Positions 47,169 through 58,360 of a DNA stretch of 64,000 nucleotides are shown here, in pieces (the stretch's first letter is position 1; every line of letters begins with the position of its first letter). The notes beneath the pieces were generated by a model. The model was not told the origin of the DNA, ran no database searches, and saw nothing but the letters and a program-made list of their open reading frames with translations. A program made the position numbers and the translations under genes. Source of the DNA: Trachythela sp. YZ-2020. Its lineage: Eukaryota > Cnidaria > Anthozoa > Malacalcyonacea > Clavulariidae. The stretch covers positions 2,528,001 to 2,592,000 of the forward strand of contig JADLSH010000236.1 of the NCBI GenBank assembly GCA_016169945.1. The letters run 5' to 3'.

Positions 47169-48136
47169 TCACAAATAATAGTCCGGTACATGTCTTTGCG
47201 GATATCTTGCTACTGGAGTTGCATCTTCTTCGCAAACCACTTGTTGGTCTGGGACGGGTTGCTGGTCGATGTCTGGATCAATGACTTCATTTTCGTTGGC
47301 TTGAACTGTATCTCTCTGAATCACTTGATCTTGATGACGATGAACTTCGCGGTCGTCTTCCAACTGTATGGTATAGGAAACCGGCCCAGGCTGTGTATTG
47401 ATGATGCCCGGACACCACTTTTGTCGTTTTCCAAATTCTTTCGAATAGATTGGGTCGCCTGGTCGTAATCTTCTATCCACTGCATGCTGATCGTGTAATC
47501 TTTCTGCTTCCTCTGTTCGTTCTGTACTCTTTCTCTTACATCAGGATGTAGCAAGTCCAAGCGAGATCTTGGTTTCCTGCTCATAAGCATTTCCGCTGGC
47601 GCTATCCCTGTGGTTGAGTGTGGCGTGATACGGTATTTGAAAAGAAACCGAGACACCGGCCCTGGTTTCTAAACTTTCCTTATTTGACATCTTCTTCATC
47701 CCCTCTTTAAACGTCTGGACCGCCCTTTCTGTCTGCAGGCCGTTGGATTCTGGATGATAAGGAGCAGTCCTTCTGTGATAAATGCCGTTTTTCGCGAGGC
47801 ATTCCTCGAATTCTTCGCTGCAAAAATTACTACCGTTATCACTAACGATTGTCGTAGGAAGGCCGTGGATTGCGAATGTTAATCGAAGCTTTTCAATTAT
47901 CGCTCTCGATGTTGCCACACTCATAGGATGAACTTCAAGCCACTTTGAGTACGCGTCGACCATAATGAGGATCATTTTCCCCATAAATGGACCTGCATAG
48001 TCAATATGAATTCTTTCCCATGGTCGGCTCGGCCATTTCCACGGATGTAGTGGCGCTTCGGGAAGATTCTTTCTATTCATCTGGCAGTTGTTGCAAGTTC
48101 TTACTTTGTTTTCTAGATCGTTGTCCATGTTCTGCC
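47169..48136 (-). pseudogene. Ty3/gypsy integrase
   Basis: Minus strand, high to low coordinate. CNNCQMNRKNLPEAPLHPW is the zinc-finger second half. The core follows: RIHIDYAGPFMGKMILIMVD (first Asp), TTIVSDNGSNFCSEEFEE (second Asp) and YHPESNGLQTERAVQTFKEG (Glu). The C-terminal part has RLRPGDPIYSKEFGKRQKWC and a stop at 47169. The frame changes around 47650 and 47480. All three catalytic acidic residues are visible. The zinc finger's first half lies beyond the insertion, at 51592 onward. Confidence 0.9.
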
Positions 48137-48182
48137 CACTGATCTAATAATAGACTGGATATAGCTTCTATACCTATGAAAA

Positions 48183-48533
48183 ATGAAGCCAAAATCAATC
48201 GGCGCAAATCTACTTCCGGTTACCACTTTGCAGCGAAAACAATATGGAGTTGTATGGGGAAATGAGTCGGCAAGGCTGGTTTTTCACCATTTTCAGGCAT
48301 TTCCAAGCGCTGGACTAAACCGTTCGTCTTGTAATGAAAAGAACAGGATATTTTCTTACTTTTGGAGAGATACTTTTGTAGATTTCGGTAAAAAATCACC
48401 GCTAAAGACGTTTGACAAGTTGCATACGCGAAGTCCATTTTCGGCCAAAACTCTCTGCCAAGTGGTCTTTCATGCTGGCATTTTCGCTAAACAAATACTC
48501 TGGCTGGATAGAAACTCAAGTCGAATGGATTAA
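48183..48533 (+). CDS. arm-encoded ORF, 116 residues, unknown
   Basis: Starts 46 bp inside the element end. Residues include MKPKSIGANLLPVTTLQRKQ, SSCNEKNRIFSYFWRDTFVD and AKTLCQVVFHAGIFAKQ. The same frame exists in the other arm (50512-50847, minus). There is no known domain. It may be non-coding sequence that happens to be open, since the opposite strand is open too. Confidence 0.3.
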   Translation: MKPKSIGANLLPVTTLQRKQYGVVWGNESARLVFHHFQAFPSAGLNRSSCNEKNRIFSYFWRDTFVDFGKKSPLKTFDKLHTRSPFSAKTLCQVVFHAGIFAKQILWLDRNSSRMD

Positions 48534-48835
48534 ACGAAAGGTAAGCAATGTCTAATAAGCGTTTGCCTTTCTCAATCAAGCGAAAAAGTATAGAATATCG
48601 GTGTTGCTCTCGGGTTATGTTGTGCTATGCGCCTATGCCTATATGAACATTTATAGCAACAATATAGCTTTATATCTATATTGGCTAATTGCATTTTGTA
48701 TCTCAGATTGGAGTTTTGGTTTTTGTTCTTGACCGAAAAATACATTTAAATAATATATAAATGGATTCGTTTCTAAAACAAGCTCTGTATCGTTCATATT
48801 ATAAACTGCTTCAAGTGTTTTTATGCAGATATGAT

Positions 48836-50194
48836 ACTAAAATTGTAAAAAGGATATGGGACAAAGTTGAATGAGTGAGCTCAATCAAAATTTGATTTGG
48901 AAACTTTTAAATAGTTGTTGGTTCCTAAAGGAACCGGTTTTTTCTTCTTTCACATCGAGGAGACACAGTGAGCTTTCTACAGCAATCCAATACACTACTT
49001 CATTCCATTCCTATGTATTAAAGATTTAAATTGGATACTTTCATCACTGCGATTCACTGGTGATTAAACAAGACAAGTTTATTCAACTTCTTTCTCACTT
49101 TGTTTTTAGAAACCACTTCCATGGCTGTTTTCCCAAGTTGGTAGAAGCGGACTTTACTATAACACTCTGATATAATCTTTATCAACTTGAATATGTAGTT
49201 ATCATCAACATATCAACTTGAATATGATGGTTATCATCAGCTAAAACAATGGAAAAAGTGCCCTTTTCTAATAGAAGAGGTGCCCTTTAAGACAAAATGC
49301 CCCCCCCCCCAACTTGAAGTTGCTTCCTACGCCTATGATACTCTGTCTAACACCAGATAATTATACTTGTCAAGGGAGGCATTATGCACCTTTAATGGGT
49401 TAATTAGTAGAATTTTTATGAAACATGAAGTAGCATGTCAACCATCTTGGTGGTTTTGAAATGACCTCAAAGAAGCCAAATTGCCAAGCACCAATATGTA
49501 ATGACCAGTATTTGTTACCAACAAGGAAATGCATGGGAACAACCAACAGAACACACAAGACAACCAGTTGCAGTCTATGGTACTCTTATGTATGTGGGAA
49601 AGTGATATATTTCCACACTTAATTTGCATACATGTAATGTATACTTTATGGAAAAGGTCAACATTTTGCCAACCCCACCCATGGTCTTCTCTCCCTTCTG
49701 CAAGAAACCCTGAAAATGTTAGACTATGGAATATTACAAGAGAGGAGAGCAGCTCACCAGAATTTACTAGGGGTCTTAATCTGGTGAGGGAAGACCATGG
49801 GCATGGTACAGTAAAAAGATAATTATCAGTTTATCCATACTATGTTAAAACAACTAATTTTTATACAGCATTATTAAAAATGTCAGTCACATAGCTATTC
49901 ATGTTCATATGATTACAAAATGTTCATCTACTTTGGAAAAGGAACAGAGAATTTATTATTCAATGATACAGTCACTTCAACAAGCCACTTTCTATAATAC
50001 GGGACCTCTCTGCCATCACACCAGTCAGCACCAGTGGATCAGGATGACATGTCTTAATAATGTTTTCTAATTTCAATGTTTTAGTCTCTATATAATAAAA
50101 ATTTCAAATGTGAGAATTGACAACTAGTCAAACTTGGCATACACCATTTTAATATGGTGTATACTAGTGCTCCATACTACTCTCAGACTCTACT
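48836..50194. other. centre of the 3.4-kb element
   Basis: AT-rich with a C-run at 49301-49310. No transposase motif was found. The 97-residue frame at 49529-49822 shows no domain. Confidence 0.35.
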
Positions 50195-50511
50195 GGATTG
50201 CAAGTATTCTGCATAAAAACACTTGAAGCAGTTTATAATATGAATGATACAGAGCTTGTTTTAGAAACGAATCCATTTATATATTATTTAAATGTATTTT
50301 TCGGTCAAGAACAAAACCAAAACTCCAATCTGAGATACAAAATGCAATTAGCCAATATAGACAATATAGATATAAAGCTATATTGTTGCTATAAATGTTC
50401 ATATAGGCATAGGCGCATAGCACAACATAACCCGAGAGCAACACCGATATTCTATACTTTTTCGCTTGATTGAGAAAGGCAAACGCTTATTAGACATTGC
50501 TTACCTTTCGT

Positions 50512-50847
50512 TTAATCCATTCGACTTGAGTTTCTATCCAGCCAGATTATTTGTTTAGCGAAAATGCCAGCATGAAAGACCACTTGGCAGAGAGTTTTGG
50601 CCGAAAATGGACTTCGCGTATGCAACTTGTCAAACGTCTTTAGCGGTGATTTTTTACCGAAATCTACAAAAGTATCTCTCCAAAAGTAAGAAAATATCCT
50701 GTTCTTTTCATTACAAGACGAACGGTTTAGTCCAGCGCTTGGAAATGTCTGAAAATGGTGAAATGGTCCAGCCTTGCCAACTCCATATTGTTTTCGCTGC
50801 AAAGTGGTAACCGGAAGTAGATTTGCGCCGATTGATTTTGGCTTCAT
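50512..50847 (-). CDS. second arm-encoded ORF, 111 residues, unknown
   Basis: Mirror copy of the 48183 ORF with the same ends, differing mainly by one in-frame indel (GVVWGNESARLVFHHFQ against GVGKAGPFHHFQ) and a few substitutions. Frame preservation across the indel is notable but could reflect arm-to-arm conversion. Confidence 0.3.
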   Translation of the reverse strand: MKPKSIGANLLPVTTLQRKQYGVGKAGPFHHFQTFPSAGLNRSSCNEKNRIFSYFWRDTFVDFGKKSPLKTFDKLHTRSPFSAKTLCQVVFHAGIFAKQIIWLDRNSSRMD

Positions 50848-50857
50848 TTTTCATAGG

Positions 50858-51551
50858 TATAGAGCGTTTGCACATGACGTCACAAAATTAATAAATTAAA
50901 GCTACAAAGCTGACTGCTTTATATTTTCCGTATGTCGTTACTAAGAATGTTCACCAAAAATTTTGGGTTCGTACAATTATTTCTCCCTGAGTTATGGAGT
51001 TTTGAAAAATATTATTGCTGATGTCAGCATTATTTTCAAAGGCTGTTAAAACTATGCTATACACACTATTTGGTTTTAAAATGCTTGGTTAAGGTTAAGA
51101 GGCGATGCCTAATCCAAACTTAAAAAGAATCTAAAGATTCTGGCCCTTATATTAGCATTTGATTTTAGGCCGCCATGTTGGTGTACTAACTCAACGCCAT
51201 TTTGGAACACCAACATGACGGAGAAAAAACAAGTGCTCAAATGAAGCCGAATTTTAACCCAAATGTTTTGAATCTTATTAAGGGTGATAAACAATACTTC
51301 TTAACCATAACCAAGCATTTTAAAACCAAATTGTGTCTATAACATAGTTTTAACAGCCTTTGAAAATAATGCTGACGTCAGCAAAAGTATTTTTCAAAAC
51401 TCCGTAACTCACGGAGAAATAATTGTATGAACCCAAAAATTTTGGTGAGCACTCTTAAGAGCGATCTTGAAAACAAGTGAGAAAGCCAGCTTTGTAGCTT
51501 TCGTAGTTTAGATTTTAGAATTTGTCACGTGATAAGTGCAAACGCTCTATA
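50858..51551. mobile_element. foldback element inserted in an arm, TATA target
   Basis: About 50862-51547, two inverted halves with GAGCGTTTGCAC ends and shared inner blocks (CAAAGGCTGTTAAAACTATG, ACCAAGCATTTTAAAACCAA). TATA flanks both sides. The intact left arm of the host element has GCTTCTATACCTATG at the matching place, so it preserves the empty site. Confidence 0.85.
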
Positions 51552-51591
51552 GAAGCTATATCCAGTCTATTATTAGATCAGTGGTTCTGCC

Positions 51592-53215
51592 ACCACACGT
51601 AGCTCCTTGCTAGACTTTTCATCTTTCAAATTCCGGGATGGGTTTCATGTAATTCTTCAACAACTTGATTTCTTCCTTGGGATGGAACAACTACTCTGTT
51701 TGCCCAGAGTATACAGTCGTCTTGAACACTCAGCTCGTCTCGCTTGAATTTCAAAACTCTGGCCAGTATAGGAGCTTTTTTGTCCAATTCTTAATCTGCT
51801 CTGCTCTAATTGGAGTAGTCTCCAATAGTTCCATAAGTAAGACTGTTTCTCCTGGAACTGGTGTTGAACCAAGGTGTCTGGCAATGGTAATCTACTGAGG
51901 GCATCAGCATTGGCATTCTGACTTCCTTCTTTGTACTGGATGGCGTAGTCGTACGCAGACAAAATTAATGCCCACCGCTGAATTCGAGCTGCAGCCATTG
52001 GTGGTGTCATCTTGTCTGGATGGAGTACCCGTCCAAGCGACTTGTGATTTGTCAGTATAGTAAAATGTCGACCATACACATATTGGTGAAATTTCTTGAC
52101 ACCAAATACAATGGCTAATGCTTCTTTGTCTAGCTGAGAATAGTTTTTCTCAGCTGCAGACAGTGATCTTGAAGCAAATGCAATTGATTGTTCTGTATTG
52201 TCTTCCATCCGATGAGACAAAACTGGCCCCAGACCATAGGGTGAGGCATCGCAAGCCAGTATTAACTCCTTCTCTGGATCATAATGAACCAGTAGATATG
52301 AAGACTTCAATAGCTCTTTGGATTTTCTAAATGACTCTTGGTGCTCTTCACTCAGCTTTTCCCTTTTTCCAGCAGGCTGTGCAATGGTGCCAGGATTGTT
52401 GACAAACGGTGGCTCTGACTTTCTCTTGTATTGGTTGTATTCCTTGGCTATTTATCTTCTGGCCTAAATACACCACCTCGTTCACCATGAAGGCGCACTT
52501 CTTCTTTTTTAGGCGTAGCCCATGCTCTGACAACCTTTTTAGGACCTCTTCTAAATTTGCTAAGTGTTCATCATTGGAACCCGAGACCAGAATATCATCC
52601 ACTCGTATAACAACAAAAGGAATCTCCTGCGATAAGTTTTCCATAGTACGCCGAAAAATCCCAGGGGAAGAGGACACTCCATATATATGGCAATCGATTA
52701 TACTGAAAAAGTCCTTTGTGGGTGTTAATTGTAGTATACTTTTTTTTATTCATCTTCCAATAAGATTTGTTGATAAGCTTGACTCATGTCCAGCTTGGTG
52801 AATTTTTCTCCCCTGCTTAGAGTGGCAAAGAGATCTTCTGCCTTGGGAATAGGGTAATTGTCTAACTTTGCAGCTTGATTGACAGTTACTTTATAATTCC
52901 CACAAATTCTTATCGACTTATCGTCCTTCACAATTGGTACAATTGGTCTTTTTCTACTTTCTCTCTCAATGCATAGGGTAAAGGTCTTGCTTTGCAGTTC
53001 TTTGGCTTTGCATCTTCAGCAACATGTATTTTGGCTTTGGGATCAGAAAATGTTCCTAATTCCTCATGAAATACTCCTCATACTTGTCAAGTAAATCATC
53101 AAGTTTGACTGAGGTTGTATTGCCCTCTTTCAACTGGAATAAATTCTTCCAATTTATTTTAATCTTTTGGAGCAAATTTCTACCAATTAAGTTAGGTCCC
53201 TTCCCTGTTATGACT
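51592..53215 (-). pseudogene. Ty3/gypsy reverse transcriptase and RNase H
   Basis: Minus strand. The palm begins with RICGNYKVTVNQAAKLDNYP and FTKLDMSQAYQQILLEDE. The catalytic block is VVIRVDDILVSG, so the usual Y of Y-x-D-D is Arg. RLSEHGLRLKKKKCAFMVNE and [14 protein letters not shown] follow. RNase H follows with [39 protein letters not shown] and [11 protein letters not shown]. The integrase linker ends in MKSLARSYVWW at 51592. Frames shift near 52735 (a T-run), near 52400 and near 51830. The protease C-terminus (LLVITGKGPNLIGRNLL) lies at the upstream end, at 53165-53215. Confidence 0.9.
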
Positions 53216-54469
53216 AGTAAAGAGGGTCGTGAAGGGGGGTACCAAATCCCAGTTCCCAGCCCAATTTTGCCACAAATCCCACTTGCGAAATCTGAAATCA
53301 CATTCCCAGTCAGGCTATTTGCAAACTGATAATGAACCACTGACTATGCCATTTGGATAAATTTACCGCCACCTACACTGAACAAAATGATGACGATTTT
53401 CAGAGGCTGTTCATATGAGCCGGGCAAGTGCCATTGTTTTTATATGTTTTCGAGATTTTATTCACATGGGATTGTGGCTTCCCGAGCTCATATAAATGCT
53501 TGTACAATGCATAGTTTATTCCGTCTAGAAACAATCTAAAAAGTCTAAACAGGTAAGGAATTAACGAAACTAAACCTTCTGAAGCAGTTACCGAAGACAA
53601 AAAGGCATTTTACGAAATAAACGTGCGGAAATTTCTTGCTAGCGGCTGCCGGACTAGCCCGCCCCATAAAGCAAATGACAAACTGGCCCGGCAAAGCGAG
53701 CCAGCCTATTTCACTGGACCAGGTTGGAATTTGAGATGTAACGCTAGTTATATAAGAAGGGGGGAGGGTAGTGTAATTTTTCGGCAAATATTACTATGTA
53801 CTCCTTATTTCATATAAAACATAATGGTGAATACTATACAACACTACAACAGTTAGCCTGTGCACAGCCGTCAACAGGCTATACAACAGTAGACAAATAA
53901 GCATTTTTTTCGGAGGGGGGATGTCAAAATCAATTTTATATAAAGATATCATTTAATTTGTGCTAGCTCCCCCTGTAATTAAAGACCGGTCCCTGGTTAT
54001 TTGAATGTAGTATCACAACGAAGAACGAAGCGCTAGTAACTTTTAGCATATCTACATATACAGGATGAATTATACAATATGTTTCTATGGTCATTTAAGT
54101 ACCAAGAAATGAGTGAATTTTAATAACAATCTGGAAGCAAAAATGTTACGAAATTTTGTGAAAAAGAAGGAAATTTCGAGTTATTGAGAACGAATTAATG
54201 CTGGGGAGTGGAACCACTGGCCTTGGTAGCTAGAACTTGTTTGCGTGCTGAGGCGAAAAATACTGATTCTATGATTGTGTCTGCTCAGGTCAAAAATGGG
54301 ATAATTTAAGCAGATATATCAGATATTAGAGAAATCCCATTTCCAAAATTGTTTATCCCATTCCCAGTGGTTAAATAAATCCCAGTCCCAGTGATGTGAA
54401 TCCCATTTTCCCAGTCCAAAAATTGGCAAATCACAGTTCCCATTTTACCCCTTCACGACCCTCAGTAAA
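53216..54469. mobile_element. 1.2-kb non-autonomous element with 6-bp TSD
   Basis: AGTAAA at 53216-53221 and 54464-54469 flanks 53222-54463. Ends GAGGGTCGTGAAGGGG are inverted. ATCCCAGTTCCCA-type motifs cluster at both ends in the same orientation. It lies in the Ty3/gypsy protease coding region. A 6-bp duplication is unusual for hAT, so the superfamily is open. No ORF of note was found. Confidence 0.85.
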
Positions 54470-54545
54470 GGCAATACCCCTTCTTGATCTTCATACTTCA
54501 CAATGGTCTCAACCAGACCCAACACTTTAACTTGCTCTCCAGTAT

Positions 54546-54546
<1 letters not shown>
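54470..54546 (-). pseudogene. Ty3/gypsy protease fragment
   Basis: Minus codons read T-G-E-Q-V-K-V-L-G-L-V-E-T-I-V-K-Y-E-D-Q, leading in frame across the 53222-54463 insertion to the LLVITGKGPNL block. This is the aspartic protease C-terminal region. Confidence 0.75.
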
Positions 54547-54577
<31 letters not shown>

Positions 54578-57500
54578 ATTTTATTAATTTATATGGCGCA
54601 CTCTACATGCGCTTTACAAGTTTATATAATCTACATTAAAAACTAATTACAATAATTTATTTACTATAGTTACAATGGTTAAGAATATGCTAATTTAAAA
54701 AGATAAGTCTTTAACTGTTTCTTAAAAGAGTCAATTGTCCTGACAAGTCTAATATGTTCAGGAAGAGCATTCCATAGCTTTGGAGCTGCTATGCTAAAAG
54801 AACGATCACCAAGTGTTTTAAACGATCGAATACGCGGGATCTCTAAGAGACACTGGTTACTCGATCTGAGATTATATCTACTCTCAGACTTAATAGTGAC
54901 AAGTTCACTAATATACAATGGTGCCAAGCCATGAATAGCTTTATAGGTTAAAAGCAATAATTTAAAATTGATTCTCATATTTACAGGTAGCCAGTGAAGA
55001 CTAATAAGTAATGGCGTAATATGACCAAATTTGCTAGCTTTAAAAATGAGCCTAGCTGCTGCATTCTGAACTCTCTGAAGCTCAGAAATCTGATAACTGG
55101 GTAAACCATATAACAAACTGTTGCAATAGTCAATCCGAGTTGTAACGAAAGCATGGATCAGTGTCTCAGCTGATTCTTGAGATAGATATTTCCTAATATG
55201 TCGTAAATTATGGAGTGCGTAAAATGCAGAACTACAAGTTCTAGTAACATGGGCGGACATAGAAAATTTCTCGTCAAACCATGAACCCAAATTGCGCACA
55301 GATTCAGATTTTTTTAATATTCTGATCACCAACACGAATATTTTGCACATTAACCTTTGCCAATTGCTGATAGGTTCCAATTATCATAAACTCTGTCTTA
55401 CTATCGTACGTAAGCATCAAACAGTGACTTTGCGCCCATTTTCGAATATCGGCTATGCAGTTCTCCATAGCCTTTACTGCAGCCTCTTGATTTAATGAGC
55501 TGGATGGACTGAACGACAAATAAAGTTGAGAGTCGTCGGCATAGCAATGAACGTCAAGAGAGTGACGGTCAACAACTTCAAATAGACTGCTTGTATAAAT
55601 ATTAAATAGCATGGGATCGAGACAAGAACCTTGTGGTACTCCACAATTAAGTTGAAACTTCTTAGACGTTGCTCCATCTATAACGACCCTCTGTGACTTG
55701 CCACGAAGGTATGAAGAGAACCACGACAAGACTGTCTCACTCATTCCCAATCTATATTTTAAACAACCCTATAAAGTTTCATGATTCACAGTATCGAATG
55801 CTGCACTGAAGTCCAACAAAACCAGCAAGGTGACATGTTGCTTGTTCATATTCAATAGAATATCATTATGGACCTTTACAAGGGCTGATTCGGTACTATG
55901 GAACTTGCGATAAGCGGATTGAAGCATTGGATGAAGACCATGTTGTGTCATATAGGATTGGGTTTGAATGGCCACAGCAGATTCTGTTAATTTAGAGATA
56001 TAGGCAAGATTATTTATAGGGCGGAGATTGTCAAACAATAAGTCAATTCCCTCCTTTTTTAGTAGTGGCGAGACAATTGCTTCCTTCCACTCGTTAGCAA
56101 AGTAACCAGACTGGAGAGATAAATTAAGCATGGATGTAATTACTGGCAAAAGTTCATCCAGGCACTGCACAACTAATGAGGTTGGCATCGGGTCAAGGCA
56201 ACAAGATTTCTTGGGTGTTCGCGTGACTAATTCTCTAACTTCGCCAACAGAGAGAACTCTAAAATCTGCAAAAGAGATGTCAGGAGAAATGGGTAAAAAC
56301 TCAGAAGTCGTAGGAGAATTAGCTGTATTTGGTGTGGATATTAGATATTTTCTTGACAAAGAATTCCCCAATGTCATTTGCTAATTTTCCAACATTACAG
56401 TCAAATGGTAATGGAAGAGACTTTGGGGTAGACAACAGAGATTTTGCCGCTTTGAAAAGCTTTCTTTGATCCAAACTGTTATCACTGATAAAATCATTAT
56501 AATACTTGCTGCGATTACGATTCATTAACAAGGTGGTATAATTTTTCTTCTGTTTAAAGACCGCTAGATCGATAGCGCTTTTCGTATTGCGCCATTTACG
56601 TTCAGCTCTACGTCTTGCTCTAATAGCAGTTTTAATGTCATCATTAATCCATGGAACATGAGGTCTATCCACAAAAGTCCTCGTCTGTAAAGGAGCATGG
56701 CGATCTGCAAGCATGGTTAAAGTCGAATTGTAACAGTTGACAAGTCCATCAAGGTCATTACTAACTCTCTTACATAGAAGAGAGTCAGAAAGATCGGTTT
56801 TAAGTGCATGTACTTTGACTGACTTAAGTTTCCTGTAATGACGAGACTTAACACGCAAGCAGGGTTTAACCGAATTAAGAGAACAAATAATAGCCGCATG
56901 ATCAGAGAAGAAATTACCCATTCTAGGTTCCCTCAAAAGAACAGTATCTGATTGACGCGTAATGATCAGGTCAAGAGTGTGACCCAACTCATGGGTTGGA
57001 CCACGAATGTGCTGCTGTAGGTTCATCGACTCAAGAATATCAAGGAAATCGACAGCTATAGGATCACTAGGGTCATCAATATGAAGATTAAAATCTCCGA
57101 CAATTAGCAGGGGCTCCGCTGATAAAATTATGCTTTCAACGTAGGCCGTAAATTCGTCAACAAACGTCTTAGCTGTGACCGGATGTGCGGCTGAGCAGGG
57201 TGGTCTGTAGATAATCACAAGACGCGTAGTAAATGACATATATTTTACAATAAACTCGAGTTTTCTTGTTTGCCATTTACTTTCTTAATGTTAATATTGT
57301 CTCGAAACAAAAGTCCAGCACCGCCACCTCTGCGACCAATACGCGGTTGATCAATTAGCTTAAAACCAGGAGGGGTAATCTCACGTCTTATTGCAGCATC
57401 ATTTGCAGTCAACCAAGTCTCAGTCAAAGCGAATAAATCAGCGTTAGAATTAGTAACTAAATCTGTAAAATCAGCAGACTTTGACTTGATGGACAGAGCA

Positions 57501-57655
57501 TTAATTAGCACAAAGTCATCGGCGATTTGCTAGGGACAGCGCCCATTGAAGTATGCCTTGGTATTTTAACAAGGTTCAGTCGATCGTGTGCAAATTGTGA
57601 CTGATGACAATGCAAATTATGAACATCAGAACATGAGTTCATAATTTGCAGTATA
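54540..57655 (-). pseudogene. CR1/L2-like LINE, nearly full ORF2, 7-bp TSD
   Basis: The element 54547-57648 is flanked by CAGTATA. On the minus strand the order is as follows. The AP endonuclease part has ADLFALTETWLTANDAA, LLIVGDFNLHIDDPSDP and FFSDHAAIICSL. The reverse transcriptase has LRPINNLAYISKLTESAV, LLVLLDFSAAFDTVNH, LNCGVPQGSCLDPMLF and HCYADDSQLYLSF. The C-terminal domain has RVQNAAARLIF, ITPLLISLHWLPV and APKLWNALPEHIR. The frame breaks at about 57240, 56380-56320, 55770 and 55310. The 3' end is a (TTA)n tail at 54547-54580. It lies in the Ty3/gypsy gene, whose frame continues on both sides. Confidence 0.9.
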
Positions 57656-57713
57656 GGTATTAAGTCTTACCTTTGATTCCTTCAGCTCAAGGTTCGGATG
57701 TTTCTTCTTCAGT
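57656..57713 (-). pseudogene. Ty3/gypsy fragment upstream of the LINE
   Basis: Minus codons L-L-K-K-K-H-P-N-L-E-L-K-E-S-K-V-R-L-N-T run into the Y-T-G-E-Q context on the other side of the LINE. It stops at 57714, where another repeat begins. Confidence 0.65.
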
Positions 57714-58360
57714 AAGGGACCGGTCATTATTTATGGCCGGGGTTGGGCCCGAAGAGAAAATGGTTGGGTAAATGAAATAAATAGCATGTTTTAGGTTGGG
57801 TAAAAAAATTATTCTATTGGAAAAAGTGGGTAAACAAAATGCCGCTCTGGCATCGAGCATACTTTTTCTTAAGTTATTTTCTTATTATATTTATACTGCC
57901 GGTCACTTATAAATAATGGGATGTATGTCTAATGACTAATATTTATTTTTCGCGCTTCAGTGCCAGCATAATTTTCCGATTCATCTATGCTATACAAACA
58001 GCTAGTGAATATACTTTGGTGCACGAGGTAGTTTCGAGTCGAAGGTATAAATGAATATACGATATTATACGCCTTTGGTGCATGGGCTGCGTGCTTGAAC
58101 TTGAGTATAAACGAACTCGCTGTAGGGGCAGCGGATCTTATTGATTTCAAGGCCAATGGTGCATGAGGTCACCTGGAAATATGCACGAATCACTGTAGGT
58201 GCAGTGAGCTATATTAATTTAATATGCCTTTGGTGCATGAGGCTATGTGGAAATATATACGTACCCCCAACTTCCTGAACAGGATTGGGTGGAGGACACT
58301 AGGGAACAATAACCCACTAATAATTTTTACCTGAAAATAACCCCCCCCCCCCATTTTATA
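57714..58360. mobile_element. degraded element starting GGGACCGGTC
   Basis: Begins GGGACCGGTCATTATTTATG, followed by GGTTGGGTAAA repeats (57740-57835). GCCGGTCACTTATAAATAAT at 57900 is an approximate inverted counterpart. The right boundary is not clear. A 76-base-scale degenerate tandem with CCTTTGGTGCATGAGG (57990-58245) and a C-run at 58337-58350 follow. Confidence 0.5.
57990..58250. repeat. degenerate tandem repeat with TTTGGTGCATGAGG
   Basis: Four imperfect units each contain a GGTGCATGAGG-like motif and a GAAATATACACGAA-like motif. Confidence 0.6.

Larger units (their letters stand above)
48129..51591. mobile_element. 3.4-kb hAT-like element with about 700-bp inverted arms
   Basis: 48137-51583 is flanked by GTTCTGCC at 48129-48136 and 51584-51591. 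Ends begin CACTGATCTAATAATAGACT. Left arm 48137 to about 48835 and right arm about 50195-50861 plus 51548-51583 are mirror copies; the right arm is split by a foldback element. It sits in the Ty3/gypsy integrase zinc-finger region, and the codons on either side (…V-W-W at 51592 onward and N-M-D at 48128 downward) fit the family when it is removed. No transposase was recognised. Confidence 0.9.

Noticed and set aside
46932..47468. Plus-strand frame of 178 residues
   Set aside because: Its second half is antisense to the Ty3/gypsy integrase C-terminus and its first half is AT-rich noise.
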